Positions 10,432 to 21,439 are shown, numbered from the stretch's first letter. The stretch: DNA of 64,000 nucleotides from Oncomelania hupensis (GCA_036898135.1 CM072511.1:73928119-73992118); one strand, 5' to 3'. Made by a program: numbers and translations. The notes: generated by a model not told the origin, from the letters alone.

Positions 10432-11019
10432 AGCAGACGGATGCGGAGGGCGATGCCACAGACCCCCGTCATTGGAGAACGGAACAACAGGATTATGAGA
10501 AACCTCCTCATGCCCTCTCGGGTGCCACGTCCCCAACCTCAGACGGACCAGACGCCGGGTTGCAGAAGATGCAACGCCAAGAGGTGCGTGCTGTGTGCCA
10601 TTCACCTTCAAGACACCACCACTTTTACCAGTGCGCACAACCAGCACTTTCCGCATTCGGGACGCAGTAGGCTGCAAGAGCTCCAACGTCATCTACCTCA
10701 TTGACTGCACCCGTGCGGAGAAGTCCAGTACGTGGGGGAGACGGGGCAGACGGTCAGTAGGCTATTTTACACCCACAGATCCAACATTGGAGTGGGTGGA
10801 ACTAAGCGCGTGCGTGAACGCCCCATTAATCAAAACACTAGCTGGAAAGAAGAAACCCTGGTCGCCAAGCATTTTCAAGGGAAAGACCACAGTGTGAAGG
10901 ACATGCGGATTACGGTGCTGATCCATACATACTACACTGTGATCCGTAAGATAAGAGAACGGTTTTGGCGACACAAACTGCAAACGAACTACCCTGATGG
11001 CTTGAATGTCTGGGACTGA
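10432..11019 (+). pseudogene. Penelope-like element, GIY-YIG endonuclease end
   Basis: Three overlapping frames together show the C-terminus of a Penelope-like retroelement. First comes the Cys-rich block with CNAKRCVLCAIH. Then SSNVIYLIDC and YVGETGQT, which is the GIY-YIG signature. The rest is KHFQGKDHSV and RERFWRHKLQTNYPDGLN. The reading frame shifts near 10,595-10,735, so it is not functional. The reverse transcriptase is absent (5' truncation at the SINE-A junction). Confidence 0.85.
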
Positions 11020-11134
11020 ACCAGTCGGCAAGCCTACTTGCCTGCAACTAGAATCTGTGGACTGATGTAACCCAGTGTGGGCGTGTGTAGAGATGGGTGG
11101 GAGGGCTTGCTCCATCAAAACTTTTTAAAAAATT

Positions 11135-11261
<127 letters not shown>

Positions 11262-11600
11262 ACCGGCAATCTATGTATTCAGTCAATACGTGTATTGTCT
11301 AAAAAAATCAGTCAATTCGTGTTTTGACTGTGACCACTAGCCAATACATGTAATGACTAAAATTTCCAGTCAATACGTGTATTGTCTTAATTTTGACCCA
11401 CTTCAATACACACTTTGACTGACAGGTCATTTTAGTCAATGCGTGTCTCGCTCAATCAAGTCTTCTGACAATGTTTCAGAGAATATGCGAGCGTATAGCA
11501 TTATTTATATTAGGCCTACACAGAATTGTGATGAGCTCAGATCAAAACCTTGATATTTGTTAATAGGCACGTAACTTCAGCGACAATCTCGTGATGACGA

Positions 11601-11867
11601 TTGCAATTTCAAACCGCGACAAAACCTCGGTTGATCACTCATTCCAGGCTTGCTTTTCCGGCTCCATACCACACAAGATGGATATCAGTGAAAAAGAAAA
11701 AAACGTTTTTAAACAAGCTGGCCGAAAATTCCAGTTGCCTGTTCACCAAGGCGAAATATTACGACACGATCGAGGAGGTAAAGGTTGCTGCTGCAACCTC
11801 CGGGAAAAAGAACCGGCGACAATTTTACTTGTTGAAGAAGTAAGTCAATGTCCTTGAATTTGAAGAC

Positions 11868-11905
<38 letters not shown>

Positions 11906-12570
11906 ATAATGGTATGGGCGCCCCGATTGCATTCACGAATTATTCGTAATTGACAGTGCAGCAAAAAGACGGTGAAATTTTGGGAAACGACAACATTCGT
12001 TTCCTATCTCTCTCTCTCCCTCCCCCCCTCTCTCTCTCTCTCACATACACACACACATTGGCTATTGCTGAGACAAATCTGTATATTGTTCCGCAGGTAT
12101 GAAGTATTCCAGTGTGGCGATTTTCAGCGGCTCGTGCGAAAAAGAAAGTCCGATGACGAAACCCCAAATTTCTTCGCAATGCTGGACGAATCATACGACC
12201 TGATCTACAAGGCACACATCGCAACCGGCCATGGCGGCAGAGATCGGATGGACAAAGAACTTTCAAGGAAGTATAAAAACATTCCAAGACATGCATTGCA
12301 ACTGTTCAGGTCAATGTGCATTGAATGCGAAAGAAAGAAGAAAAAGCCTCGTGTTACAGGTGTCGTGGTGAAGCCCATCATCTCAAGTGACATCTTGTCT
12401 CGGTGTCAAATCGACCTCGTCGACATGCAAAGCTTGCCAAGTGCATCCTTCAAGTGGATTTTGGTCTATCAGGATCACTTTTCCAAGTTTGTGGTTTTAA
12501 AACCACTGAGGTCAAAACGGGCAAACGAAGTTGCTTGTCATCTTTCTGCTGCTTGGTGCACCAACCATTC
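11601..12570 (+). pseudogene. Ginger transposase: N-term, H2C2 finger, DDE start
   Basis: Exon 1 (to 11,839) ends in RRQFYLLKK at donor GTAAGT. The intron 11,840-12,096 ends TTCCGCAG and the frame resumes as YEVFQCGDFQRL, so the splice is coherent. Exon 2 has HIATGHGGRDRMDKEL..CIECERKK (H2C2 zinc finger) and QIDLVDMQSLP (first catalytic Asp). A frameshift near 12,535 then moves GAPTILQSDNGSEF (second Asp) to another frame. This resembles the integrases annotated as KRAB-A domain-containing 2-like. The start codon is a guess; ATG 11,601 is in frame. Confidence 0.8.
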
Positions 12571-12997
12571 TCCAGAGTGATAACGGGTCGGAATTTGCTG
12601 CAAACGTCATTACAGAAGTGACAAAACTAGCGTTACCATCCCCATCGTGGATCGTGGTCGCGGAGACCCAAGAAACAAGGGGATGGTTGTGGAAAAGAAA
12701 GAAAATGAAACATACAGACTTACCACCAAAGCAGGAGTACTTCGTGGATGTTTTACGAGAAACCAGTTTGAAGTCTGCAAGGAAAGACATATAAATGATG
12801 ATGACATATGCAGAGACAGACAGGTATCCATCAGGGAAGCCGTTTGCTGTGGGTCTCTTGGGGGTGGTCAAGGATTCGTAAAATGCAACTGTCAGGGACA
12901 AAGAAAACGGTGCACAACAAATCAGTGCAAATGTTTCAAAGCAAAGTTAAAATGTAACAGTAGGTGCCACAACTCTTTGTCGTGTGTTAACAAATAA
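12571..12997 (+). pseudogene. Ginger transposase C-terminus after deletion
   Basis: After SDNGSEF and about 15 more residues the sequence jumps to DRGRGDPRN and TTKAGVLRGCFTRNQFEVC. The segment with the catalytic Glu is therefore missing. The end is a Cys-rich module (CNCQGQRKRCTTNQCKC..CNSRCHNSLSC) and stops at 12,997. The reader frames differ, confirming loss of function. Confidence 0.75.
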
Positions 12998-13048
12998 AAG
13001 ACAGGTATCCATCAGGGAAGCCGTTTTTTTTAAATCTCTTGGGAGTGC

Positions 13049-13137
<89 letters not shown>

Positions 13138-13145
13138 CTTGGGGG

Positions 13146-13160
<15 letters not shown>
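12821..13160. repeat. Local duplications around (GA)n
   Basis: CAGGTATCCATCAGGGAAGC occurs at 12,822 and again at 13,002. CTCTTGGGGGTG/CTCTTGGGAGTG occurs three times (12,857, 13,038 and 13,137), the last two each followed by a long (GA)n tract. Confidence 0.8.
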
Positions 13161-13198
<38 letters not shown>

Positions 13199-13200
13199 GA
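13053..13200. repeat. (GA)n microsatellite
   Basis: Two GA tracts separated by CTCTTGGGGGTGC. The RERERE and LSLSLS ORFs are artefacts of this tract. Confidence 0.97.
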
Positions 13201-13546
13201 GACAAAGATAGTTTTTAAGCTTATTTTTTATATTTGCTGACTTATACTTAACATCGTTTAGTTGTGTGGATTTGTCAAAAAAAGAACAACACATGATTTT
13301 GTGGTCATTGATTTATTCATGTTAACAACCAGTTGCAATTTAAATGCTGAATGACAGTTCAGACAATTCGTGTATTGACCAGAGCATTTTTTAAGACAAT
13401 ACACGTATTGACTGGAAATTTTAGTCATTACATGTATTGGCTAGTGGTCACAGTCAAAACACGAATTGACTGATTTTTTTTAGACAATACACGTATTGAC
13501 TGAATGCACAGATTGCCGGTATACATACGCACTATGCATATATATA

Positions 13547-14019
13547 TGTGAGACGCGCACGATGGATCCGATCGTTTTGTTTTGCAGGGCATTCAATAAT
13601 AGAGTGTATTTACCTTTTATTTGGTTTTGCGTTGTTGTTAGAAGAAGCTTGGTATAATGTTGATGGTTTTCGTTGATTGATATTATTGGAGAATTTTCTA
13701 GGGTTGCTTGTTTACTATCGATCGAAGCGTGTGGATAGATCTGCTAGTAGCTGCGAGATGGTTCTAAGTTATATGACGTAAGACAGTGATGACGAATTTC
13801 ATTGTGATTGGTTATAATTGCGTCACGCTCGAACAGTCGAACGTTCTCTCGAGTATAGAGAGACTGTATATGTACCGCACTGTTTCAGTTGAGAGAAAGT
13901 GAAAAAGCGACTGTATGCAGTTGTTGATGTACGCTGAATAAAGTTGGAAAACTTCATACCATGACTCCTGCCTTGTTGTTGAGTGAACAGGTTGCGTGGA
14001 TAAACGAATCCGAGTTACA
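13547..14019 (+). repeat. LTR, plus orientation
   Basis: 473 bp, TG..CA bounded, containing AATAAAGTTGGAAAACTTC near its 3' end. It is followed by the leader CTTATCAGGATCCAAGC, which matches the leader beside the right LTR in reverse complement as far as about 14,080. Confidence 0.85.
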
Positions 14020-14050
14020 CTTATCAGGATCCAAGCATTGGGGCAATCAA

Positions 14051-14563
14051 CTACTGATAAAAACCAACAACGATTGTAACAAAATCTAAGGCCTCTCTCT
14101 TGAAAGGTCGGTCGATCAGGGGCATCCTCTGCATAGGCACTTTAGGGACCCTTCCTCGAGGTATGGTCTTCTGGCAAATGTCACATGATCGGCAGAAACG
14201 GCTGACGTCCGCATGAAGTCCTGGCCAGTAGAACACCGTCTGGATTCTGTCTGACGTATTCTTGATGCCCAGGTGACCTCCCATGATGGAGTCGTGAGCT
14301 ACTTTCATCACTTGGCGCCTTAGGGGTAACGGTACCAAGACTTGACGTAGTGGTTTACCGCCGTTGACCCTCAGGTGCTGGAAGATTCTGTCCAGGATCT
14401 TGGCCTTCACCTCGAAATAGACCGTGCCATTGCCCTTGGTCACGTGGTCTTTACAGTTTCTGTACTTGATTAAAGTACTATGAGCTTCCTGGAGCTGGAT
14501 CAGCTTATCTCTGTCCACGATGGCGGCTTTGAAGCTGTCGGCGATCTTCAGTGGCGTAGACGT
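14051..14563 (-). pseudogene. Integrase N-terminal (H2C2) part
   Basis: In minus-strand order: QEAHSTLIKYRNC, then SIMGGHLGIKNTSDRI, FYWPGLHADVSRFCRSCDICQK (split by position; HHCC finger) and FKREALDFVTIV (first catalytic Asp region). It is cut at ~14,075 by the inverted LTR leader. One in-frame stop at 14,563 separates it from the protease linker VTTRPQTKRD. Confidence 0.85.
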
Positions 14564-15114
14564 CTAGTCTCTCTTGGTCTGGGGTCTAGTAGTAACAGCA
14601 CCAACGATCTTGGGTCGGCAGGTCTGAGCCGGAGTAGCCACATTATTCCGTAGCAGCTCTGTAAGGTCTCCATCGGGAAACGGCAATGGATCCTCCTCCG
14701 CAACTTCGACGCGTTGGGTTGGGGACTCCATTCTGAACCGGGGTCGTCGGGTCGTCTCGCGCCGTCGATATTCCCGATCATCAAATCGTACAGCGGCTTC
14801 TTCAGGCAAACCGCTTCTACTTCGCCAATGTAGAAGGGGGCGCTGACTTGAATCTTCGCAACTGGCGCTTTCACACATTTGCTGTCGGCCATGAGTGTCC
14901 ATTTTGAATCGCCAGCGAACTGTCCTTTAGCGATTAGATCTTCTCTGACGATGACCCCACTGCAGCCTGAGTCTCTTAGGACAGTCACTTCATGATTTCC
15001 GACGCGTCCCTTGGAAACAGGCATGTTCTGGATGGTCATAGTTGCGCTGGCGACGACGGGGATGGATTTTCCGTTGGCAAGGTGAAGTTGGCCATTGGTC
15101 ATGCACTCTTGCAC
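14564..15114 (-). pseudogene. Retropepsin (protease) region
   Basis: VTVLRDSGCSGVIVRED carries the aspartic protease D-S-G motif, followed by YDLMIGNIDGARRP. A frameshift follows, after which the linker PAQTCRPKIVGAVTTRPQ runs directly to integrase. No RT lies between. Confidence 0.8.
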
Positions 15115-15187
15115 GTCCGCAGGAGTAGCTGTGCGCTCGGTCTCACTCGGAAGAATGACGCTCCCGCCGCATACTTGATGGTCAGAG

Positions 15188-15874
15188 CTACTGGTTTGCC
15201 GTCGATTGAATAAACGTCTCTGTCGGTTGCCCGCCGCTGCGTTGTCCGTTACTTTTGTTTTGAGGACAGTTGGCAGCTTGGTTTGTAGCGTTGCAGATGT
15301 TGGAAGGTGGCGTGGAGTCCGTCTGTCTCGTCGCCTTGGGTGGTCCCAGCGTTTCCCCGTGAGCGATGAGACATCTTTCAGCAGCCTCAGTCACATCTTT
15401 AAGCGTCTGCCGCTTTTGTAATTCTAAGTGGGTCGCCAGGTTCTTGTGACAGGCATTGAGAAATTCCTCCTTCACGATCAGGTCATAGAGACTATCGTAA
15501 GACTTTCCTTCGCCTGATAATTCCACCCACTTGTGTAAGTATGACGACAGGCGCTCCACAAATTGCTTTGGTGTCTCGTCTGACTAAGGCCGGCATTCAC
15601 GGAAGCCTTTCTCGGTGGAGCTGTAGCAATGCAATAGGGCCTCTTTCAAAACGTCATAGTTTTTGGCGTCATCGTTCGACAGTCTGGTGTAAACTTCGAG
15701 TGCTATCCCCGTCAGAAGTGCACTGAGTCGAATTGCCCAGTTTTGAGGTTGCCAGTTAAAGCTTTCAGCGAACCTTTCAAATCTCGCCAGATAACTATCG
15801 ATCTGGTCCTTCCCGTCGACGAACGCTGGCAATTTTGGAGTCTTGTGGTTGCTGAAACTGACGCTCAGCATCAA
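15188..15874 (-). pseudogene. Gag capsid-like region
   Basis: Two adjacent frames: KLPAFVDGKDQIDSYLARFE..ALEVYTRLS, then LSSYLHKWVELSGEGKSY..LATHLELQKR. This is the capsid-like (SCAN-related) fold typical of gypsy gag. A stop and frameshift near 15,580 break it. Confidence 0.8.
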
Positions 15875-15910
15875 GACGATTCAGCTAGAACTCTCTTTCT
15901 TCTCGGTGAC

Positions 15911-16595
15911 CTACTCTTCTCTTTCTTCTCGCAATATTCTCTCCTGGGACTTGACGTACTCCGTCAGCTGTTTGCCTTTTAGATTCAGTTCAAGTCCTTT
16001 CTGCCAAAAGTCAGCCATCTTGATATTTCTGGAAAGTTCTTGACTATACTGTACCTTTCTAGACTGTTCTAGAACAGCACGCTTTCTGCAGTAGCACTGA
16101 TGCTTGTCACTAGTCGCCTTCGCTGACGCAGGCCCCGCTGTCCTCGTCGTATGCGACGCTGCACCACGCTGGTGTTGATGTATATGCTCCTGTGCTGAAG
16201 TAGACGCGACGTCGGCTCGTCGCTCTTTGTAATACAGGCGATGGATCTCCGAGACTGTCCCTCGACGTAGTCTTGCGGCAGCCACGTAGTCCTTGTCTGT
16301 TGTTCGCTTATGAAGCAACTCTTTGGCGACTATACACGCCCTTGCAGTCAACCCGAATCTATCGGGGAGGTAGTCCCAGTATGTTGGCCCCTCTCGATGC
16401 AACTCGTTGGCGGCTACCCTCGATGACTGCCTCTCGTAACGTTGACTCGCTTGTTGTCGCAGTTGAACCCTTGGCTATGGCGTAGATCGCGGCTTGGCCC
16501 CCAAAAATGTTACACTTTTGTTGGTGTTTTATCAGTAGTTGATTCAGCCCCGATGCTTGAATCCTGATAAGTGTAACTCTGATTCGTTTATCCAT
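15911..16595 (-). CDS. Gag N-terminal region (two overlapping frames)
   Basis: Frames 16,595-16,359 and 16,402-15,911 follow the leader and precede the capsid-like region. The second has a basic middle and a charged end (MADFWQKGLELNLKGKQL). There is no recognised catalytic domain; assignment is by position. Confidence 0.5.
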
Positions 16596-17820
16596 GCAAC
16601 GTGTTCACTCAGCAACAAGGCAGGAGACGTCGTGTGAAGTTTTCCAACTTTATTTAGCGTACATCAACAACTACATATAATCGCTCAATGACTCTCTGTT
16701 TTCAACTTCCCAACTCTGTTGTTGTTGTTGTTGGGTAGATTAGTGTCCCCGGACACCTTGGCGTATAGGGGACGTGAATAAGAAGATCGATGAATAAGAT
16801 GTCCGATAGCGCAGGGCGCTCAAGGCGGTACTCAAGTGAGAAGCAGACGCGCAAACAGCAGGAGAAAGAAGGCTCACCCGATGATAAATAAGATGTCCAG
16901 GTAATAAAAGCATGAAGCCCAAGGGATCCATCAAGAAGGCCGTGTGGAGAGGAAGGAGACGATCACGACGGAAGCACTGGCGGCGCAACTACGCCTGCAG
17001 TCCGGAGGCGCCACTCTCCACAGTGAATCCAGTGACGTCCGATCATAGTGAAAGAGGATGGACTACCAGAGAAAGGCACGGCGGGAGCAAAGCGAGGAGG
17101 CGCCATCGACGAAAAGCAACCGCCGCCCCGTCAATGGAGTCCAACTGGTAGAAAATGAAGATTGACGGTTGTAGTGGAGGGCCGGTTCGGAATCTCCCAA
17201 AGGTACTGGCCGCCTCCGTCCTCGAACTTCCAACGCTCGACCTCAGGTATGGCAAGCAAACAGAAGTCCACTCAGACAAGGGGCGGGTAGCGCGCCCATG
17301 GGTCTGACCTCCTTTGAGGAGCAGGGCTGCCACCCCTGCTCAGCTCGCTGCCACCGAGTGAATCCCAACTCTTTTTATTTATTTAATCAGTTTATAGTCC
17401 CCTCTCTTCCCGGTAAGGATTTTCAGAGAGTAGACTTTCTGATTTGTACCCAACTCTGAAATAGTGCGGCATTTATATAGTCTCTCTATACTCTAGAGAA
17501 CTTTCGAACATTCCAGCGTGACGCAATTACAACCAATCAGAATAAAATTCGTCATCAGGACTATGCACTGTCTTATGTCATATAACTTTCTTCAGGCTAA
17601 AAGAATCTCTCAGCTACTAGTAGATATATCTAGATGCTTCGATCGAGAGTAAACAAGCAACCCCAGAAAATTCTCCAGTAGTATCGACCAACGACAATCA
17701 TCAACATTAAACAAAACTTCTTCCAACTACAACGCAAAATCAAATCAAAGGTAAATACACTCTGTTATTGCATACCTTGCAAAATAAAACGACGATCGGA
17801 TCTATCGTGCGCGTCTCACA
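16572..17820 (-). repeat. LTR, minus orientation, with insertion
   Basis: It matches the left LTR in reverse complement, from TGTAACTCTGATTCG to ATCGTGCGCGTCTCACA, interrupted at 16,719-17,448. Without the insertion it is about 509 bp, slightly longer than the other LTR. The terminal ~20 bp (ATCGTGCGCGTCTCA) is tandemly repeated just outside. Confidence 0.85.
16709..17458 (-). mobile_element. ~730-bp retroposon inside LTR, 10-bp TSD
   Basis: The direct repeat CCCAACTCTG flanks it (16,709-16,718 and 17,449-17,458). Read on the minus strand the insert ends in (CAA)n after GGGGACACTAATCTACC. This is a retroposed element with a trinucleotide tail. No ORF domain is recognised and the family is unknown. 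It post-dates the LTR element. Confidence 0.85.
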
Positions 17821-17829
17821 CGTACTATC

Positions 17830-18240
17830 GTGCGCGTCTCAAACGTAACAATAACAGATTGAGAATCCACACAAAACAATATTTTGATGAAATCCCTTTG
17901 CATGTTTGTTATTGTACTAATAGTAATAGCCATTAATAATGCTAATAATTCTGCAGTGAAAATCGAAAATCCTTGACCAATGAAATACGATTTGTGTATG
18001 TATAAAGCAGGTATTACAAATCCTGCACCAGCATTACCATTTTCAAACACAGATCCATCAGTATTTATCTGCAGATTTTCATAATATTTTTCAGATATAT
18101 GTTGACGTATTAACGTTGCTAATAAATATGGATTCTCATCTTTCTTCACATCAGTATGTAAAATATCAAAATTGGCTATTTTTATCTCCCAAAGAGGGAA
18201 AGGTGATGAAATAATCTTACTTAAGCCAAGGCAATAGATT
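17830..18240 (-). pseudogene. Non-LTR RNase H domain fragment
   Basis: The minus-strand frame contains INTDGSVFENGNAGAGFV, then SIFTAELLALLMAI, then ILFCVDSQSV. These are the D, E and D blocks of an RNase HI as carried by I/Jockey-type LINEs. Only this domain remains. Confidence 0.8.
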
Positions 18241-18289
18241 TAGCCACTGTGATAAATCGCTGGCCCTGGCCATTTTTCATACCAGCGCA

Positions 18290-19848
18290 AAGTCGTACCT
18301 GCTTCTGAAGCAGATTTTTTTTTGCCCTCTGTAAGTACCCTCAGAAAGATCATGAGAAATATTCATATCTACCCTGGCTTTAACGACCACATATTAGAAG
18401 CATTGAAGGTTAAAGTGGCTGGAATGGCTGAACATGGCAAGTTGTGTGGTTTTTGATCAAATGTGCATCAAAGAAAGGGTGACGTACAACAAAGGAAAAG
18501 ACTATGTTGAAGGCCTTGAAGATTTTGGATACATGGGTCGAACACAGTACATTGCAAATCATGCAACTGTTTTCATGGTCAGAGACTGAACCATACCATG
18601 GAAACAACCAGTGGGATATTTTTTGTCCTCTGGGTCTATTAAAGCAAAAATGCTGCATCTCTTTTGCTTGATTGCATTAACAAGTTAACTGCTATTGGAC
18701 TTGTGGTGAAAATAATTGTTGCAGGTCCAGGATCAAACAATAGGCAGGTCTTCCAGTCATTTTGCAAAGCAAGTGAGACAAGTCCAGTTTTCATTCACAA
18801 TAGACAGCAGATATTAATCATGTATAACCCACCCCATTTGCTGAAGAATATTCGCAACAACCTCTGCAAGACAGGTTTTGTGTTGAATGATATAGAGGTC
18901 AGTTGGAGGTTCATTGCACATCTATACGAGTTTAACAAGCAAAACTCTTACAGATTAACATGTTAACCTCCCAGCATTTTCCACCTTGCGCGTCAGATAT
19001 GCAACTCAGATTTTGTCCCATTCTGTAGCAGCCGGCATTTCCACTTTGGTGGCAATTCATGTTCTGCTGCCAGCTGCAGGGGCTACTGCAGAGTTTTTGG
19101 ACAAATTTGGCCAGTTGTTCAACTGCTTTAATAGTGGAAATTTGCATTCTGCACAACCAATGAGGCATGGCATAAGTGCAAAGATGCAGCATGTTGAGTT
19201 TTTATAAAAAAAAACAATTTGGCTTGGCTGAACAGTCAGTCTTCCTGTGTCTGCTAGATCAACCATGTTGCCTTGTCTCTCAGGGTGGAAAATGGCAATC
19301 CAGGCCTTGCTGTTACTGTGCAGGATTTGCAAGCTAACCATGGTGTGAAATTTTTGATGACCAACCGCCTTAATCAGGATTGTTTATAAAATCTATTTTC
19401 TGTAATTCGTGCTAAAGGTGGCAACTGTGACAATCCTAGTGCTGACCAGTTCATAAAACATCTTAGCCAGATAATGACAGACTCGTTTTTTATTCAGGGG
19501 GCCAACAGCAACTGTGAAGCTGAAAGTTTAAGTTTTCTGTTAGATCTGCATGCATGTGAAAAGTTTACAAATTTGTTACTACAGTCACCGGAACAAAATC
19601 AACAAGAGATTGATGCCGAGTGGGCTGATGTTCTCAGTATTGCCATTCCTGCAGCTCGAGAGCCAGCTGCTCGTCTGGTTCAAGACAATGTACTTGCATA
19701 CATTGCAGGATACATTGTCAGGAAGCTGGAGAGCACTGGGTGTTTGTGTGACATGTGCAGTACTCTGTTAAAAGGGTCTCCCAGTGGGAGCACCACAGAA
19801 TTACTACTGTTACAACAACATGCACATCTGTCAATGTGTATAGTGTAA
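18290..19848 (+). pseudogene. P-element/THAP9-like transposase pseudogene
   Basis: Fragments in three frames follow P-transposase order: LPSVSTLRKIM, IYPGFNDHILEALKVK, YNKGKDYVEGLEDFG, RTQYIANHATVFMV, GSNNRQVFQSFC, NPPHLLKNIRNNLC, NRLNQDC(stop)NLFSVI, DNVLAYIAGYIVRKLE, CLCDMCSTLL. The family moves DNA by cut and paste with an RNase H-like core. Frameshifts near 18,450, 18,600, 18,965 and 19,200 and the stop at about 19,388 inactivate it. The N-terminal THAP domain is not adjacent; the exon at 5.5 kb could be its displaced start. Confidence 0.85.
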
Positions 19849-19885
19849 TGCCATGATATATTTTATAATGCCATTCTTGTTTTAA

Positions 19886-19925
19886 AATAATAATAATAAT
19901 GATATTTATATAGCGCTTTTTCCCA
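19886..19925 (-). repeat. SINE-B tail, 5'-truncated
   Basis: AATAATAATAATGATATTTATATAGCGC is the reverse complement of the 3' end and (AAT)n tail of the SINE-B family. Confidence 0.6.
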
Positions 19926-20165
19926 ATGAACAATATCAGACTTGACCGTGTTGTACGACAAGCATCAAAAGTTGTTGGGAGCGTTTTCCCTTCCATTGAA
20001 TCAATGTTTCTGCTCCGAGCCAACCGCAGAGCTCAAAATATATATAAAGACAAACTCCACCCAGCCAGCCAGTTCTTCCAGCTGCTACCCTCGGGGCGTA
20101 GATTAAGAATGCCTCGATGCACCACATCAAGATCTCTCAATAGTTTTTTCCCCACAAGCAGTTAA
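19926..20165 (+). pseudogene. LINE ORF2 C-terminus
   Basis: NNIRLDRVVRQASKVVGS, LHPASQFFQLLPSGRRLRMP and SLNSFFPTSS match the conserved C-terminal tail of CR1/Rex-like LINE polyproteins (SGRR followed by NSFFP). Translation stops soon after. A long 3' UTR probably follows. Confidence 0.75.
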
Positions 20166-21436
20166 ACTGCTTAATCTTGAGATGGGCTGATTGCCCCAGT
20201 GTGTTGGGCGAGTGTGTGTGTATGCACACACATTGATACTTAATCACCCCACAATGTAGACAATACGGGTGCGTGTGTGTGTGTGTGGTGTGTATATAAC
20301 TTCTATATTCTACCCTTACACCTCCCTCCCCCCATACACTATCCACTGTTGGGTAATCTGCAGCTAAGCATGGATTTAAAGATTTGTATACAAGCGTGTC
20401 ACCCTTGGAAACCCTTGATGCAATACCCTACCCTGTTTGCAATGGTGCTCAGGCAGCTAATTAATATTAGAGCCATCACTAATGTTGAACTTCATCTGTT
20501 GGGATGTTAGACTTGTTAGAAGTTGTTTCTGTTGAATTATTATTTTTTTATTGTTATTATTCTTGTTGTTTTATCGGTGGTATTTCTTATGCATATTTTA
20601 TAAATACACTATGTTACTCCTTTTGATGTGGATGGTGCAGTGTTTGTGATAAAACTGATGTGTCTGTACTTGTGCTATTTGTGTACTGTGATTTTCGGCA
20701 ATATCTGCTACTGTGACTGCAGTAGTTTTTAAATTTGTGATTATGACATATTATTATTGTTATTATTATTATTATTATTATTTGCTGTGCATGCTCCGCG
20801 TGTGTGCGGGTGACGGATGCTGCGGCTTGTGTCAAATTGGACACGTGTTTTCTGCAGACAGACTCTACCTCTGCTCTAGGCTAAACACAGATTTCAGCAT
20901 GCCGAACATAATATTCCCTTACCTCCTATTCTAAGCCGTCTCTTCTTCTTGTTCCTCGGTATCCAATTTCAGTGTATCCAGTGTCAGTGCACTCGACAGT
21001 GTAGTCCTTACTCAGAACCACAGTTTATCAAATTTATTGTATAATACCCAGGTCCCTGACCATGGCCTCAACAAGTACACGCGGACGCCATGCTTATTGT
21101 GAGAGCCAATAATTTGTCGTAGAGCACGTTTCGTACAAGTAGGCCTACTCGCTGGGCATAGGCGTGTTAATGTTAAAGTAACACGAGGTCGAATGGATGA
21201 TTCAGCAATGTGCGAGCGTGCGTGTGTGTGTGTTGACTAGCAAATATATATTTGCCAATTTTGTACAGTTCATCTGTTTTATGACTTTATCTTCTATTTT
21301 TATATTGTGATTATTGTCAGCTTGTTCACATGTTCACTATGTTTTATATGTGCTTTTGTGTGGTGCTGCAGCGTTGACCAAATGCATTCCTTGTGTATCA
21401 TTCACTTGGCAATAAATTATCTTGAATCTTGAATCA
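20166..21436 (+). other. Probable LINE 3' UTR ending in TTGAATC repeats
   Basis: No ORF is seen. It ends AATAAATTATCTTGAATC followed by TTGAATC, a short tandem 3' tail as used by CR1-group LINEs. It contains (TTA)n at 20,757-20,782 and (TG)n at 20,205-20,290. That this is one contiguous 3' UTR is inferred. Confidence 0.45.
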
Positions 21437-21439
21437 GTT

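Larger units (their letters stand above)
13547..17820 (-). mobile_element. Ty3/gypsy element with inverted LTRs
   Basis: An LTR (TGTGAGACGCGC..TTACA) lies at each end, but the left copy is in plus orientation and the right copy in minus. Genes (gag, protease, integrase) read leftward from the right LTR, as expected for a 5' LTR. Instead of the 3' LTR, the left end carries a second LTR plus leader facing inward. The element lacks reverse transcriptase/RNase H and most of the integrase core. No TSD is evident. It abuts the Ginger element by about 20 bp. Confidence 0.85.

Noticed and set aside
12947..13294. Ser-Leu and Arg-Glu repeat proteins
   Set aside because: Translations of (GA)n/(CT)n tracts without any flanking coding signal.
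16740..17333. Coding ORFs inside the 730-bp insert
   Set aside because: Overlapping frames on both strands with no domain; best explained as G+C-rich non-coding retroposon sequence.
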